Shown here: positions 49,256-63,635 of the stretch, one piece after another | How the letters are laid out: every line of letters begins with the position of its first letter | Numbering within the stretch: the stretch's first letter is position 1 | Source of the DNA: Glandiceps talaboti | Taxonomy: Eukaryota > Hemichordata > Enteropneusta > Spengelidae | Direction of reading: 5' to 3' | DNA: 64,000 bases | Assembly: GCF_964340395.1 (NCBI RefSeq) | Contig: NC_135553.1 | Span: 4,272,001-4,336,000 of the forward strand | Translations under genes and position numbers: made by a program | Notes under the pieces: generated by a model | Seen by the model: the letters and a program-made list of their open reading frames with translations, nothing else | What the model was told of the DNA's origin: nothing | Database searches by the model: none

Positions 49256-52200
49256 TCTTTTTGTCCAAATAAATTTGAAAACTTGTATATATTGAAAAAT
49301 AAATTTGTATATATATTATACACCTTGTTATCAGAGTGAGAGCTAGTTTAGTGTTTTTGAGTTGTTAATACCTTTAGAGTTAAAAGTTTTATTGAGACCA
49401 TCCATTTGTCATTTTTATATACAGTTTACATGAGCTTATGTTTACGAGGGAATAGATTGTACACTATCGAAAAAAGTGTAACCTTCAAAAAATGAACTTC
49501 AGGATATAGGACAAGATAGATTGATACATTTAATTTTCTATATATGCATTTATTATTTAGGGTATCAATACCAAAGTAACTGCGTGGGTGCATTTCCCTT
49601 CTAAAGATTACATCAGTTCGTGGCCATGGAAACTTCTGTGATCAACAAGTATAATATCAGTATATGGATAGGATTGTGATTTCATGTAAAGTTTATCTTC
49701 GCTTGTTAACTTGTTTGATTATTTCTCGTGTTGAAATGTTGTTGAGATCGTTACTAATGCATTCTTAAGATATCACCCACGTTTGATCTTAATCGTACTC
49801 TTCAAAAGACAATTTTTGAGACTTAATACTCTTGTCAGATCTCAGTCGTGTTAACTTTCTGTTGTACCTTTACACGAAGTTTGCCTGATAACACAGTAGA
49901 CAAACCAATGGTGGCCGTAAGACTACTTGAAATCCTATCCTCTGACAGACATACTACAGTTTCTAAGACCATCTCAAGAATGTAGAGATAATTCATGGCT
50001 CCTTGTTGACACTTACACTGAAATTCTCCAGATAACAAGAGATTAGGGAAAAGGGGATAACCTAAATAGGGTCAAATGCCAGGCATTATGTTGTAATTCA
50101 TCTGGTATGATAGATCTAGTGAATGTATCATTCCAGTAGTATACTGCCCAGTGGTGAATAGTCAGGCTGCACATGGAGTCACCCATGCGTATTCTCTCGG
50201 CGTAGTCTCAGCTACTCTATTGTGAAGAAAGTTGACGGTTGAACGTTAACAAGAAATGCTGGTACAAGTGAGTGTTGTATGATATCACGAAGTGGTATAT
50301 AGTAAGATTGTGATTGGACGTATTCAGAATAATCCCATCAAGCAGTTCGTGCGTGATAGGCGAAGATCTATGTACGTAAATATTCTGATAATACCACATG
50401 CATATAATGTATTGTTAGAATTAGGGACTAGAAGTTCAATTTCACTCTAATCTTCAAGAAAGCCTTTCGTGTGTCAGGAAATTGCTTTTTTTCACACACA
50501 GACAGCATTTGCTCTGTGAATCAATTGATTTTTACATATTCATTAACCTTTATTTTGTCTTAAGATCGTTATTAAAACAAATGATGAACATCACCTTCGA
50601 GGTCAAATTTCAAAATCAAAACATTCGTTGTAAATGAAAATGACTGTATAGTGGTATAATGAAAGTATTCAGGTCTGGACGAATATAGTACCGGAATTCA
50701 CTTTGACTTTCAAGGCCAAACACAAGTGTATCACAACATCGTGAAAAATAGGTAATCTTTGTTTGTTAAGATCCGCTAGTAATGGTAGAATGTCCTCCAA
50801 AATCTTCAAACACAGATGGCATCATTGAAAAGCAATTCTCTCTATTCACCGAGGTTTGGTTTTTGAAAAATATCTGTGAAATTAGTTTAAACAAGACAAC
50901 GGATGCGAGGTTGTGAATGAAAGTTGGAAAAATAATTGACATCCTAAGGCAGGAAACCTTCCCTTAAATGCCATGGATAGATGAATCACAAGTTGACTAG
51001 GCTAGTAGAGTAGATGAAGCGAGTCTTGAATCGAGATGTTTGGAGGGATCATTATAATTTACGAACAACAAGGAGGAATAGCTGTAGAGCAAGACGAACT
51101 CTATTCAATAACTTTAATCCTTCGCGTGTGAAGACTATCAATAGAAACCTGAGATTATTACTCGCGGCAGAAAGAACAGTTTTGATTAAGTCGCCGTCGA
51201 AAAGACGAATTTATCCTATATGAGATTATGTATCGAGTGATTTCAGTTAGCGGCACAAAGATTGGAAATTAAACCATGGTTGTCAATAATAACGAAAGCT
51301 GAGATAAGCTCTGTTTGAATATGTTTGAACAAAGTTAAAGTACTAAATTCTTGGCAACATTTTCATTTCTTAGACAGATCTTCAAACGTAACATCGGGTT
51401 CCCGAACAGGAAATTGCGGTGTTCGTCCTTCCATGTAAATTAAATGAGTAATACTGCAAGTAGGAAGGGAACGCCAATCAATCGATAAGTCAATCTGTCT
51501 GTCACTCAGTCAGACACTTATTACGTCTGTAAGTAAATAACTACTAATCAGGTATGTATACATGGTATATGTTTTAGCGACCTCCACGACAAGACAATCG
51601 ATCAAAGCTAAGGTTACAGGTACCGCAGCAAACTATTAATATAGACGTCAAACAGACGTATAAGTCTCATTATAAAACTGAAAACCGTTTGTTTCTTTGT
51701 GGGCAAATTCTGCACATTATATATTTAATTGTTGGCTAACAAGTTCCATATATGGCATTACTTTTGCAATTACGTTGAATATGTATATATAATATGATAG
51801 ATGGTGTATCTTTATTCATTTTAATCCTGTATGGAATGGTACTGCAGGGGCCATAATTGTATTCGAATGCTACCAACTTTCAATCTTTTCAAACAATTTC
51901 ATCATTCACTTAATTTTCATCGATTTTAATGAATTCAAATCTTTCTTCCTCGAAATTAATTACATGTGACTATTTATGGACAATTTTACATGACATCTCG
52001 TCACATTTTATACGTAAATAAATAACCATAGCTGATTAATTGATTAAAAAGATGGTCATTTAAATCAGTAATCGATCAGCCAGCAGGTATTTAATTTGCT
52101 GACTTTATGTAATGAATATAAATGGTGACATTTCACGTAACTAAACGTACATTAATAACCCTTGCCCTCACTGCTAAATACATGAAAGTTTGCGACGAAA

Positions 52201-55200
52201 TAATCCTTCGTGATTACCATGCATCTGTTTACCTGCATAGAACACAATTCAATTAACACGTCGATATTTTACAGCGAATCTGTTTGTTGTTCATCATACG
52301 CTTTCCTCCACGAAGGGTTTGTCGTAAGGATTTCATGGAAATTCGAATGTTAAGGTGAAAGGTCGTTAGTGCTATGGTATTGTCAAATGGCGCCATTCGT
52401 AATTGTTGATTATTACCCTATATTATTTAATAGAAGCCATCTTTATTCTCTTGACGGTGGCTCATTACAACTAGGCCTTCTGAGATATTCATGTGTATCC
52501 AATATAGAACAGAGTATTCTCTATGACCTACCTACTTCAAAGAATCTAAGATGAATGGACACACATGGCAGTATTTGAGAATTATATATTATTCTCCAAT
52601 ATTTGTCTTCGTTCAGCTGAGGGAAATACGACTGAAGTAAGGAGGCATTGTCACTGCGAGTCCCTACGCGAGTAGTGACAACCCCCTTGCGTCACGATCA
52701 TTAATAGTATATATTCATAATTTGGCCATAACCTTCTTTCATGTAGATATTGAAATTATAACAGTGTAAATTATGTAACTGTCATAATCAAAATATAACT
52801 CTCATGTATATTGGGTTTTTTTTCATTTGAAATCTGTAATATTTGTGAATGGAAACATTGAAAATATAAAAGCATCAATATATAAATGTGTAAAAATACA
52901 CGAATGACTTGCTTATGACTTCCCCTGACCTACAAGGCATGCATTTATTAAGTTTTATTCTGTCCATTAATTTTTAACACATCTTAACTTTTATTGACAT
53001 TCTTTTGATTATTCTCAATTTCTCAGTCAATATTATGTCGTATGATTCTTACTGCACAGATAAAAGTGCACTTTCAAATTAAGCGATCACGTTGTAAAAT
53101 GGCGCCATCCTCGACCTTAGGGAAATATCACCACGTGCGATTTGTGCATAAAGTACGTCATCGTTATTAAGGTAAACAATCGAATTACTCAGATATTCGT
53201 CCCCTGTTTTTATTGAAACTAACTAAGTAACTAACTAACTTTGGTATTAAACTATCTTAACTCCCCTAATTGTAGTTACATACTCCCAAGTTGTGGACGA
53301 AAAACTGTGTAAACATTTCTTATAATCAGGACATTATCAAGTGCAACAACACCATTATTTGGACGCTAAGGTGATAAAATAATTATATGGCTGCTCAGTA
53401 GCATATACCGATAATCATGTGGCAATAGATGGAAAGTGTGCGCCAGGATTATTTGCATCAATGTGCCTGGCCAGTAGAAATAGGGTGAGATTGATTTCAT
53501 CTTAGTTGCATTAAATATGATTAGGGGTCAAGACATTCATCTTACATAGTCTACATCGCCCAACCTTTCTAAAACAGTTATACAAATTGGGAAACCTGGC
53601 TTAGAGGAGGCCTGAAGTGCACTTGGGCCAAGCATTATGGGAAGGAAACTAAGTTAGGTGCTTCACATCTCTTCAAACAATATTACTTGTCTCAGCATTG
53701 TTTGGTCAACCGTTCAAGAGGTGTGAAGCTCCTAACGTCATTACTTCTCATAACATCTCGCCCCCAGTGTATACAACAAGATTCGCGTGAGCCAGATATG
53801 CCTATTTTCATAGCTCTAATGTAGAGAGACCATGCGATGCAGGGTTGGTAAAATTTACCCGTGTTGTCTAAGAATAAAAAACTATGATGAAATCTACCCC
53901 ACTTTCGTTCTCCTTCAATGACGCAGTACCACGTCATTAGCCAGAGGCTGTGAAACACAAACTATTGATACACTTTATGACCAGGTAGTTAATCGAAACA
54001 AACTTATACACAGACAAAGTTATATGTACTGTGTCGACAGGCCCTTGAAAATAACGACATTTACCAATTTATTATTGCAAGCATATCATTTTTGGATACG
54101 TATTTTAAGGCCATTAAAATATCCTGAAATAGAAAGCCAGGAAGCAGTTCTGACAAAGCTAATTATATTGAAAATGGTAAGAAGACGGTCTTGATGGATA
54201 TATCATAGCGGCCGTATCTTTTCAAAAGCTTTTAACCTTTCAGCAATATAAGCTCTGGAAATGATATGTCCTGACATTTTCGCATCAAAAACTGCCATCC
54301 CAGCTTCAATGTTTTCCTCACTTACGCGTACTTATTGGGAAACCAGATTGTGTAGTCATGATATGATTCCGATTGGTGATGTACTTCTGCAGTCTGCTTA
54401 TCTCGCATCTTCGAGTTCGTTAAGTTGTTATTTTCAGTACAAGTATCGGATATTTGACATGTAATTAACTTTTAAGGAAAGACGCTCTAGTTTTCTTATT
54501 TTCTCGGGTAATCCTAACCATATATCCTTATACTGTTACTACACCGTTGAGATTAGCGACAAAGATTTGACAACATGATACATATAATTGCTATAATATT
54601 ATAACGTATCTAGATGATTAATTTTCTGACTCAGGTTGTGTAATTATTAGCAACAAACCACATTTAACAACATATAATTTAATGTCATGAGTTTTCTGGT
54701 GTATCTCACTTTGTTTTCATTTATTGTGAATAACCCTCTCAACTTGTTTTATCCCTTAAAGTGAAAAACAGCTGCAGTGACTGGTAATTTGAAAAACCCC
54801 GATATTAAATACGACTCGATATCCAGTCCGTTTTGTGACCGCCACGCCTACTTTCGCGTGTGTTGAAGCTTTCTTTTCTGAGGAAACATTAAGTCCCATC
54901 GGCTTTGTCGTCATGTTTTCACAACAATTAATTGCATTTATAATCTATCGTCGTGTCGCACTTGAGTCCCTACGTCACTAAAAATCTTCTTTATTTTGAC
55001 CACATGAAAGAAAATCAGCTTAAAGTGTTGTCTACCTGACGTCATAGTCCATTTTGTGAGGATTGGCTTCCTAATGAACACGTTCGTCACTTCAAAAGTG
55101 CAATATTCACTAAATATCTTTCAATCTAGTAGGTCTATCAAACTAGGTACGATTATAGAAGTTACGCATGATTGCATTTAATGGATGCACAACACTTGCA

Positions 55201-56414
55201 AAATGGTAAACACATCGCATCACGGTCACTAGCGAAGTTTTTGCGATCACTTGGAATATATTGAAAAAAACAAGAAGAGGGATATGTTAAGGTTATATTA
55301 ATTCGAATGGCATTACACTACTACAATTATATAGTATAAATTTGTTTTTGGAATCGTACTTACGAGTGTGAAGTCGTACTTATGTGTGTCATTCTTCACA
55401 CTAAAGCCACGTTAGATTCATAAAGTTAATCCTTCGCCATTCCGTAAACCGTGATGTTATTCTCGTTCAGCTGCATAAGCTTCGTAATTACGTCAAGAAG
55501 TGAATCAACATACAAAGGTCAAATTTAAGAAATACTGTCATGAAAAGTAATCATGTTTTAAAAGGGTCTATTTTAACCGAGATGTATTTTGTATCGTGTT
55601 TGAAAACCCATTAACCTGCCAACCATACACATTTCTGACTGTGACTATAATGCCGAGAGTTTCTCCTCTTGGTTTCCTTGGTAACAGACTCAGTCAGCGT
55701 ACATGGTAGTTCAGAGGGATACTGAACCCAATACAATGTAATCTTTTACAATCAATGTTGACAAATTGTAAATCTGAAAAAAGAGGCATTTGATTCGACT
55801 TATGTATCTACGTCGACACTACTCATAAATTATACATCTGTATGTTTTCCATGTGTATTTGTTGTTTATGCGATAACTATAAAGCAGTATTCAAGCCAAT
55901 GTATCGATGTGAGTACACTTGTACACTGGAGTAGCATTGGGAACCAAAGGCTTGTCAGTAAATGTAATCTTGGAAAGGGGTCGCGACGTGAAGTTTTCGT
56001 GTCCATGTGTCATTGCATAGTTACGAATTAGTAGTTAGTTTCCTGGGTGGGAAAATACATTTACAGCAGAAGAAAGTTTAAAGTAACTATGTACCATTTC
56101 TAGTCTTTTCCGTAATGTGTTGATAGTCTTGTCTTGTTATTTTCGATGGGGTTTATGTAAATGTTCCAAATCAATTCCTTTCATGGCGGAAATTTTTATT
56201 TTCAGACTTTTCAGTCCAAATAGGAAGATGTTCAATTCAAATTGAGAATAGGAATTTCTTAGTTCCAGTGCCATTAAACTATATTCCAAGTTAACTTACT
56301 GGTCAGTGATCATTGAATATCAAATGAATCTCAAAGATCCGAAGAACAGTCGTCAAATTCGTCAAGAGTAATAATGATTCTTACGAAAATACTTTTTTTA
56401 TTTTCACTTTCTAG

Positions 56415-56563
56415 ATGTGTTCGGATTACTGATACTGGTATGGGCTTCCTCTCTACCATGAGTTGCATGAAGACGTTATACCTCCGATGGTGTTGTCAGG
56501 TCCAAGACTTTGGTCTTCAACACCTCTACAGTATGAGAAGTTTACATGTTCTCTCACTTGCAG
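56415..56563 (+). CDS. FBXL16: FBXL16, coding exon 2 (leucine-rich repeats)
   Basis: This 149-base exon completes the split Arg codon (AG|A) and continues [20 protein letters not shown] and [20 protein letters not shown], almost identical to vertebrate FBXL16. The acceptor is a pyrimidine-rich tract ending ctag at 56414. The donor is GCAG|gtcagt at 56564, a phase 1 intron splitting the Gly codon. Reading past the donor gives a short divergent tail and a stop, so intron retention would truncate the last repeats. Confidence 0.92.
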
Positions 56564-57425
56564 GTCAGTACGTCACTAGTCTCGCGTTATGTTGTACGTG
56601 AAAGTGACTCAGTCTTGGTCATCTTAATCACTTGTCATGCCATTGACGTCACGAACTCTAAGACTCTTTGTAGTTTGGAAAGACTGGCAAATTACCATTT
56701 CTGGTGGCATATAAGACAGATTGCAGTAAATTGGAAAACAGCAAAAAAAGACAAAATCAATGAACAAGTAAACACAAGTGTTACACGGGAAAAGGAAGTG
56801 AAATGTACGTCATAGGAATATTTTGAACTTACACCACATATGTGTTGTGTTTATAAACTAAAGTACATAATTCTTATTGGACGCATACATGTAAATAGTA
56901 TTATTTATGATAGGAAACCTCAATATAGATAATATTAGGCTAATAAGTGCTGTGTAAGGTTAGCATCTGTGATATAGCTAACAAGAAGGAACAACATGTA
57001 AAGCTATATTCCCAAAGGAACAAAGAGTAAGTTCCACAAACCATCTATCACTTTCAAAAACCCATCCGTATCTCACCCAGTAGGTCTGTAACATTGAAAT
57101 TAACGAGGCCACGTGACATCCTGTTGTCATGGATACTGGCCCTGAGGACTAAACTCGTAAGTGTTAGTTTCCAGATTGATGGCTTAACATTTGTATGACG
57201 TGCAATAACTAAAAATGAACACACGAACTGTAATATACTACCTATTGCAATAAATGTGTGCTAAGGTGGCTTGTTATATACCAATCGATATACAGGTTGC
57301 TATTAAGTAAACACAGTATATAGAAAAAAAACAGTTATTACAAGAAAAGGAGCTGGAACGAACAGACAGGCACTAATTATATTGCTTATGATTCAATAAA
57401 TTAGACACTGAAATAGTATAGTTAG

Positions 57426-57604
57426 TTTGAAAGGGTAAAATTAGAAACTAAATGCGACATTTCGATCTGTCTACTATGGATCTTGATGACGCAATGATTT
57501 TATTATTCAGAGTTAATGTCTTCGAAATTAAATCATTGTGTGGCCAAGATCCGTAGTAGACAGATCGAAAAGCCGTATTCATTTTTTAAATTTACCGTTA
57601 AAAT
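57426..57604. mobile_element. Foldback / MITE-like element in FBXL16 intron 2
   Basis: Arms of about 77 bases (57426-57502 and 57527-57604) are imperfect reverse complements. The best blocks are tttcgatctgtctact with agtagacagatcgaaaa, and gatcttg...gcaatgattt with aaatcattgtg...caagatc. The loop is about 24 bases. It has no coding capacity and no obvious target-site duplication. Sequence differs from the elements at 95-448 and 21460-21722. Confidence 0.65.
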
Positions 57605-57647
57605 TAAATACATTTTATTGTTTAAATATAGAAACACAGAAACAGAT

Positions 57648-57899
57648 TAACAAACAAACAAACAAACAAACAAACAAACAAACAAACATACAACCATAAA
57701 AAAAAACCCACACAAAACAAACAATTGTACTCGAGTGAATAAGATTGACTTGAATTGAAATTTATTCCACCAGAGAGGAAAAATGTATACACAAACTTTG
57801 AAAGCAACAGAAGGATCATTTCTGGTGATGGCCATGGAAATAGTTTCCTAGTCCATGGACATGGAAATAATTAAGACAAATTTGGAGGGTACGAGTTTC

Positions 57900-57939
<40 letters not shown>
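57648..57939. repeat. (CAAA)n and (CAA)n microsatellites
   Basis: Tetranucleotide CAAA at about 57648-57688 and trinucleotide CAA at about 57900-57939 with unique sequence between. Confidence 0.9.
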
Positions 57940-58520
57940 ATATAATTTTATGTAAATAAAGAGATAAAGATATGTTGGTGGCAGGAGATGGGAGGAGAGA
58001 TACACTACTATCCATTTAATTTAATTTATTTTTTATTTATTTTATTTTATTTTATTCATTCATCATCCAACAGGCTTAGCCCAATAACAGGACGACCTTG
58101 ATAAAATACAATAAATGATTGAACAAAACGTGTACCATACATCACAATAACAATTACATTATACCTTTACACAATGAGGAAAATACAATAAACATATTGT
58201 CGTCAAATCCTTGAAAGTGAGTAAATTCTTAAGATTAGTTAACTTTAACCATCAAGCCAAACTACAAAATTCAGTTCATATTTCAAACTGATGCAATCAT
58301 ATCAACAATTTGTTAATTATACACCATATTTACTGTTAATTCTTGATGAACATCATTTCTCATAACACAATGTGTAACATCTATTAAATATCAGTTAAAC
58401 TAAATTGCATTTTTCCCAAACGAAAGAATAGCTTATTTGTTATGTGTTCACTGATACATTGTGCATTTATTTATTTACTGATTATGTATGTATGTTTGTT
58501 TATTTATTTGTTTACTTCAG

Positions 58521-58669
58521 GTTGTCCGTTGTTGACATCTGCTGGCTTGTCTGGTCTAGTTCAGCTCCGTAACCTAGAGGAGCTAGAATTGACCAATTGT
58601 CCAGGCTCGTCCCCGGAACTTATCCAGTACTTCACACTGCATCTACCGAAGAGTGTGGTTATACAGTAG
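58521..58669 (+). CDS. FBXL16: FBXL16, terminal coding exon
   Basis: The exon starts after tttacttcag, completes the split Gly codon (G|GT) and encodes [20 protein letters not shown] and [17 protein letters not shown] to a TAG at 58667-58669. This matches the vertebrate FBXL16 C-terminus through the final V-I-(E/Q) position. It is 149 bases, the same length as exon 2, and makes the last leucine-rich repeats. Confidence 0.92.
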
Positions 58670-59997
58670 TAAGAAAGTTGACGACAGTTCGCAGCTGCCT
58701 AAGTCGAAAGACGGATCTATTAGCGAGGTGCGAAGGAGACCACAACACTACAATACAGGATAATTAACGGCAGATACATCAATCAACAGATTTTCTCGCT
58801 CTTCAAGGATTAAACTTTGATATTTGAATTAAGTCAACGACATGGACGCAGGAATTTAAATAGTTTCCCGCGAAAAATTACGAACACTTCAGCTCAAAAT
58901 TGTATAATTCGCAAATAATTACAATGTAACGATCTATACTATTTACACTGAATGAAGTCTGAGATCACATAAATAATGAAACTATCAACTCGAAATTTGT
59001 CCAAAAAGAATCAAGAATCTTCCTTCAGTTTTGATCACATTTGACTTGTGTGCAGCATTACGAAACGAAAGTAAAGAGCCAGCGAAGGATATCAGAGAAT
59101 ATTCAACCGGTGCATCGTGTCACAGTGTTCTGCGCTTCTTCCGTAATTTTAACTGTTGAACGAGGTTGTCGTTTACTTCAAGGACCAATGAGTAAATGAA
59201 GACTTCGCATAATTTGCATACATAATTAACTAGTGAATCGTTGTATATTTCTTCTACTTCGTCGTGGTGTTTACCAATTCTTTGAGATGATGCCAAGCAT
59301 CCCGGTGACGCTTTCGGAAGAACATGCTATGTAAATATTGAACCTGTATTCGGAACTTTATCCTTTTCATTGCCATTATCATGATGGTGAATCTGTACAC
59401 TATTGAATTGGGTGCCTAAACGTCCTACGCGTGCTAGCTGTCTGTTTCAGGGTATAAAGTACTGTAGTATTTAGACATTGTTTTGAAGGATCAAGAATTC
59501 CACACTTGTAACCTGATTGTAACTAGCCTCATTGTCAAACATTTCCACCATTTACCCGTCCGACAGAACTGCATCATGCGCGTGAGGAGAAAATTAAAGC
59601 ATTAAAATCGCCAGGAACGCATGCGCAAATATTGAGTCTCGCAGATGTTATACGTTCTCATGTAAGCGATAGGATGATATCACAGTGTTAAGAAGTCGGT
59701 CAGTTGACTGAAAAATGAAGACTTCAATCCTTATTGGCTATGTTTTAGCGTAGTAGACGTAGCTGTTGTACTTTCCTTCTGGTGTGTTATATACAGCATT
59801 ATTTCGAAAAGTTTGAAAAGCGTCGTAACATGTCAAAGTATAGTAACGTGTGGGTTAAATTAACAATATACATATATACGACACAGCGCACCTGTAGACG
59901 ACGCGGTAGTACGTTAATGTTAGACTTATCCAAATAAATGAGTGCGATGCCTCGGCCTTTACATGTAATTTATTGGCTCGTACCAGAGTAAAATAAA
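58670..59997 (+). other. FBXL16 3' untranslated region (probable)
   Basis: Non-coding sequence follows the stop. Polyadenylation signals AATAAA at 59933-59938 and 59992-59997 are the clearest candidates and would give a 3' UTR of about 1.3 kb. Earlier cleavage cannot be excluded (AATTAAA near 59590). Confidence 0.4.
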
Positions 59998-61324
59998 TTG
60001 TTGAGGGGGGGGGGGATAGGAACCAATCAATTAACTTGGCTTAGAATATGAACCTTCACTAAAGTAGGAAAAAGGAAAAAACAGCTGGTATGTGCAATTC
60101 GGATATATTTATAAAGTAAAATGAATTATTGAGCTTCTAGATATATTTACAACGTTGGCATATATCGTCTCGCAAAACATGCTGACACAAACAAACAGAC
60201 TCACATGTTTCCCAATTTAGTCACCAGCTTGAAATTGGCATCCTATAGAGAAAATACATTAGATAATGTATTACCTGGAGGTTTACTGTGATTTTGGTAC
60301 ATATATTCCAATACAGTGGTCTTGCAATGCGTACGCTAGGCTAAACATATTTATGCGTTTTACAACGAACCATTGAAGCCCAAATCTTCGTCAAATTGTA
60401 AATTGGTGAATGTATTCCGCCTCCAGCCTTCATTTTTTACATTTGGTTAGCCATTTTCAAGAATACGACTGAGGTGACGTCAGAATTTTGGTTTGATTTA
60501 TGCGCACTAGATGCACAATGAACTTTGCAACGCGGAATACAGATGTCATCGCAGAAATGTTTAAACTTAACGCACACTTACGCTAAATAACCATATCCGA
60601 CGCTTTGCACAGCTTCTTGATTGATGACTATATTTTGGACCAAAACGAAAACGATTACTCTTAAATTAAGCTTAGATGAAAAGATTACAGGTACGCAGGT
60701 AGTGTATAGGAGTACAAAATTAGTTGTCATGCAGAAAAAAATGCGATGACTTGACGGCAGGGTAACGCTCAGTATTTATACCAAGGGCCCTTGCCCTCAG
60801 TTCAGATCCCCATTTTCTACATTCTTAACATACACTAGCAATAGAACGTGACTGGCCTGCAAAGTGCCACTTTTACGTCATCTCCTTCTTTACTCACTTA
60901 TATTCAGGAGACAAACGAGGCCTTAGTAATACAGGGAAGTGTCGATAGTGCGCTACACTTTGAGAGAAGACTTAGATGACGACAATTTGGCGTCGTCGGT
61001 TTAATTTTCACATGTTTCTTATATACTGTAAGTGTAGACATTCTACCAACGGGTCTATGTTGTAAGGTATGCAGAACAAGTAGAATCAGGAAAGCCACAC
61101 AACTAGCATGTATAACGGAAGTGATATTTTCATCACCTGCACAAATTCAGGCACAATATGAATTGTGACATTTTATACAACAGGTTCTATATCTTTTAGT
61201 TTATCAACAAAAATTGATCAAGTCATGAATTCTCTTGGGCACTTGTTCATGCAAATTCTTCATCGATTTAATAAGCAAAATGTTGTAGATATACTAGGAA
61301 TATAGCATCCTCAGCACGTTTAAC

Positions 61325-61327
<3 letters not shown>

Positions 61328-61386
<59 letters not shown>
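61328..61386. repeat. (TA)n microsatellite
   Basis: Pure TA dinucleotides over about 58 bases. Confidence 0.95.
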
Positions 61387-61387
<1 letters not shown>

Positions 61388-63483
61388 TAATTAGGTGCGT
61401 ATGGAGGATATAAAAAACATGTGAAATTGGTGAATTTAAGGCAATGATGTGTAATAAGGGACAGGATAATGAATAAGGCGCAGATATGGTGTTTAACGAT
61501 GGACAGTGATTGATATTATTGTTTTTTGTTCATCGTTTGAGTTTGATACAAACGTGAACAGACGTACCTCAAATGAAGGAAAATTGTGTTACTTGAACAT
61601 TATAATAATATGACAAGGTGAACCGATACGTGTTACATACACCATATCTTTTTTGATTCTGAGAAATGGGTATTTCATTCTATGTAGATAATAAGGAAGG
61701 GGTTAATGTCTGTTAATGACCTGACGTCATCATGTCGTTCGCTTCGCAGTTTTGGTCTCGTTGGCGCCATTTTGAAATAGTTAAAAGTACTCGTAAATGT
61801 AAATGTGAAAATGTACTTCCCCATGTGCAGTGTTAATGGTTGAACTTTGATACATTTTGTGATGAGGAGAACATTAAAAGCCAACTAATGTAGTCCGGAA
61901 GTATACAATTCAGTAAAACAGTGTTAAAAGTCGTTTAGATATGACAGCATATGTGTATATGTATGTGCTGAGTATTGCAGCATATGTGTCGTTTTAGCCT
62001 GGAGACTTGAAAATGCGGTCAAGGCGAACAACATCGTCAAAAGCTCCGGGTTATAGGCTATCTCTCAGTGTACTATAACAGTTGATGTGTAGTGCTGCTT
62101 CGGCTTTAGCTCTCTGTACGTTTATCACCTTCTCTTTCTACGTACACGTGTTTGAACATGCGTATATCACAAAAACTTGGATTGTCAGGAATAGTTCGAC
62201 TGCCAATCTGAATCTGACATATACATGTTATATTAGTGCATACATGTTAGAGGAATGTTCTTTCCACGGTCAGATCACAGGGATTAAAATATTTGTTTTT
62301 TTATTTCTCTTCAAATGTAGAAATTTATTAATGATGATGATGTAAATTTTGTAGTAAAATTGGCTTTGAAATGCGTCATGTTTTGTGTTTTAATGACGTA
62401 ACAACAGAACAATACATTACAGGCTACAAGGCTTTAATTTCTATACATTTGTACTTCCATGATTCAAAAAATGATGTAATTTTTATGTGCCTGTATTTAT
62501 GCTGGTTTGAATTCAATCGTCCGATAATTATATTGACGTGGTGTAAAGGATCAATTGTTTAATGCAAATTAAAGAAAAACAGCAAAAAAAACCCACACTG
62601 GTTCAGAAACTATTTGTGTGTTCATTCCCAAGTGTTCAATCCCTCACCCTGTATACAGTAAGTACAGACTAAAATTAATGTAAAGAATAATATTGCCGTA
62701 AAGTAAGTGAAATAGTGCAAAGGAAGGTGTTATCAAAGCGAAGAATTTACGAGTCTAGCAAACTTTCATAAGGGCTTACATATTGTGAAATTACAATTTA
62801 CATTGCAAATGCCAAGGGTATCTAGTACAATTTATAAAACATCCAAATGGATGGATGGAATTTCCTCTTCAAAGACAGTTAAAACGTCCTGTGAGTGAAT
62901 GTAGGATTAGAAACTGTCTTTCACAATCCAGAGTTGTTCTGTCAGACACACCAGAAGAGACCATTATTTTATGGGGGCGGCCTGTAACTGATAAAGGTGG
63001 TGAGTACATGTTCACTGCCTACCATTAGGCTGACTCTCGGGTGGTGCAATAGAAACAGAAGAAGAGGAAGAAGGGTGCAGGAGGAGGAGGAGAAAAGAAT
63101 TGACAACAGCGATAGAATAGAAATAGTTAAGCTAACAACATCACTGTCTTGTTTTAAACCCGTTAACTAACGGAACATCAAAGCCCAACATGGAACAACC
63201 CGCCAACACTTACTTGTCCGCACCCAATAACCCACACAATAACAACCAACACCTCCACACATACAACACCTACCCACCGACACAGACAATAGTGATGGTA
63301 TTTCTATTGTCTACACTCTATATATACAGCACACCCAGAGAGTAGGCCTCAGAGTGTCTGATGATCGCAATATGCGTGAAACTCCGAGTTACACCCAAGA
63401 AAGAGTTCCAGCACTACCAAAACTATTACGCTCTGCCACTGCGGTATAGAGCACTGTCTTATAGCAGATTGATACTCACCGAG

Positions 63484-63635
<152 letters not shown>

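Larger units (their letters stand above)
56564..58520 (+). other. FBXL16 intron 2
   Basis: A 1957-base intron with donor gtcagt and acceptor tttacttcag. It contains the foldback element at 57426-57604, (CAAA)n at about 57648-57688 and (CAA)n at about 57900-57939. No gene was seen in it. Confidence 0.85.
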
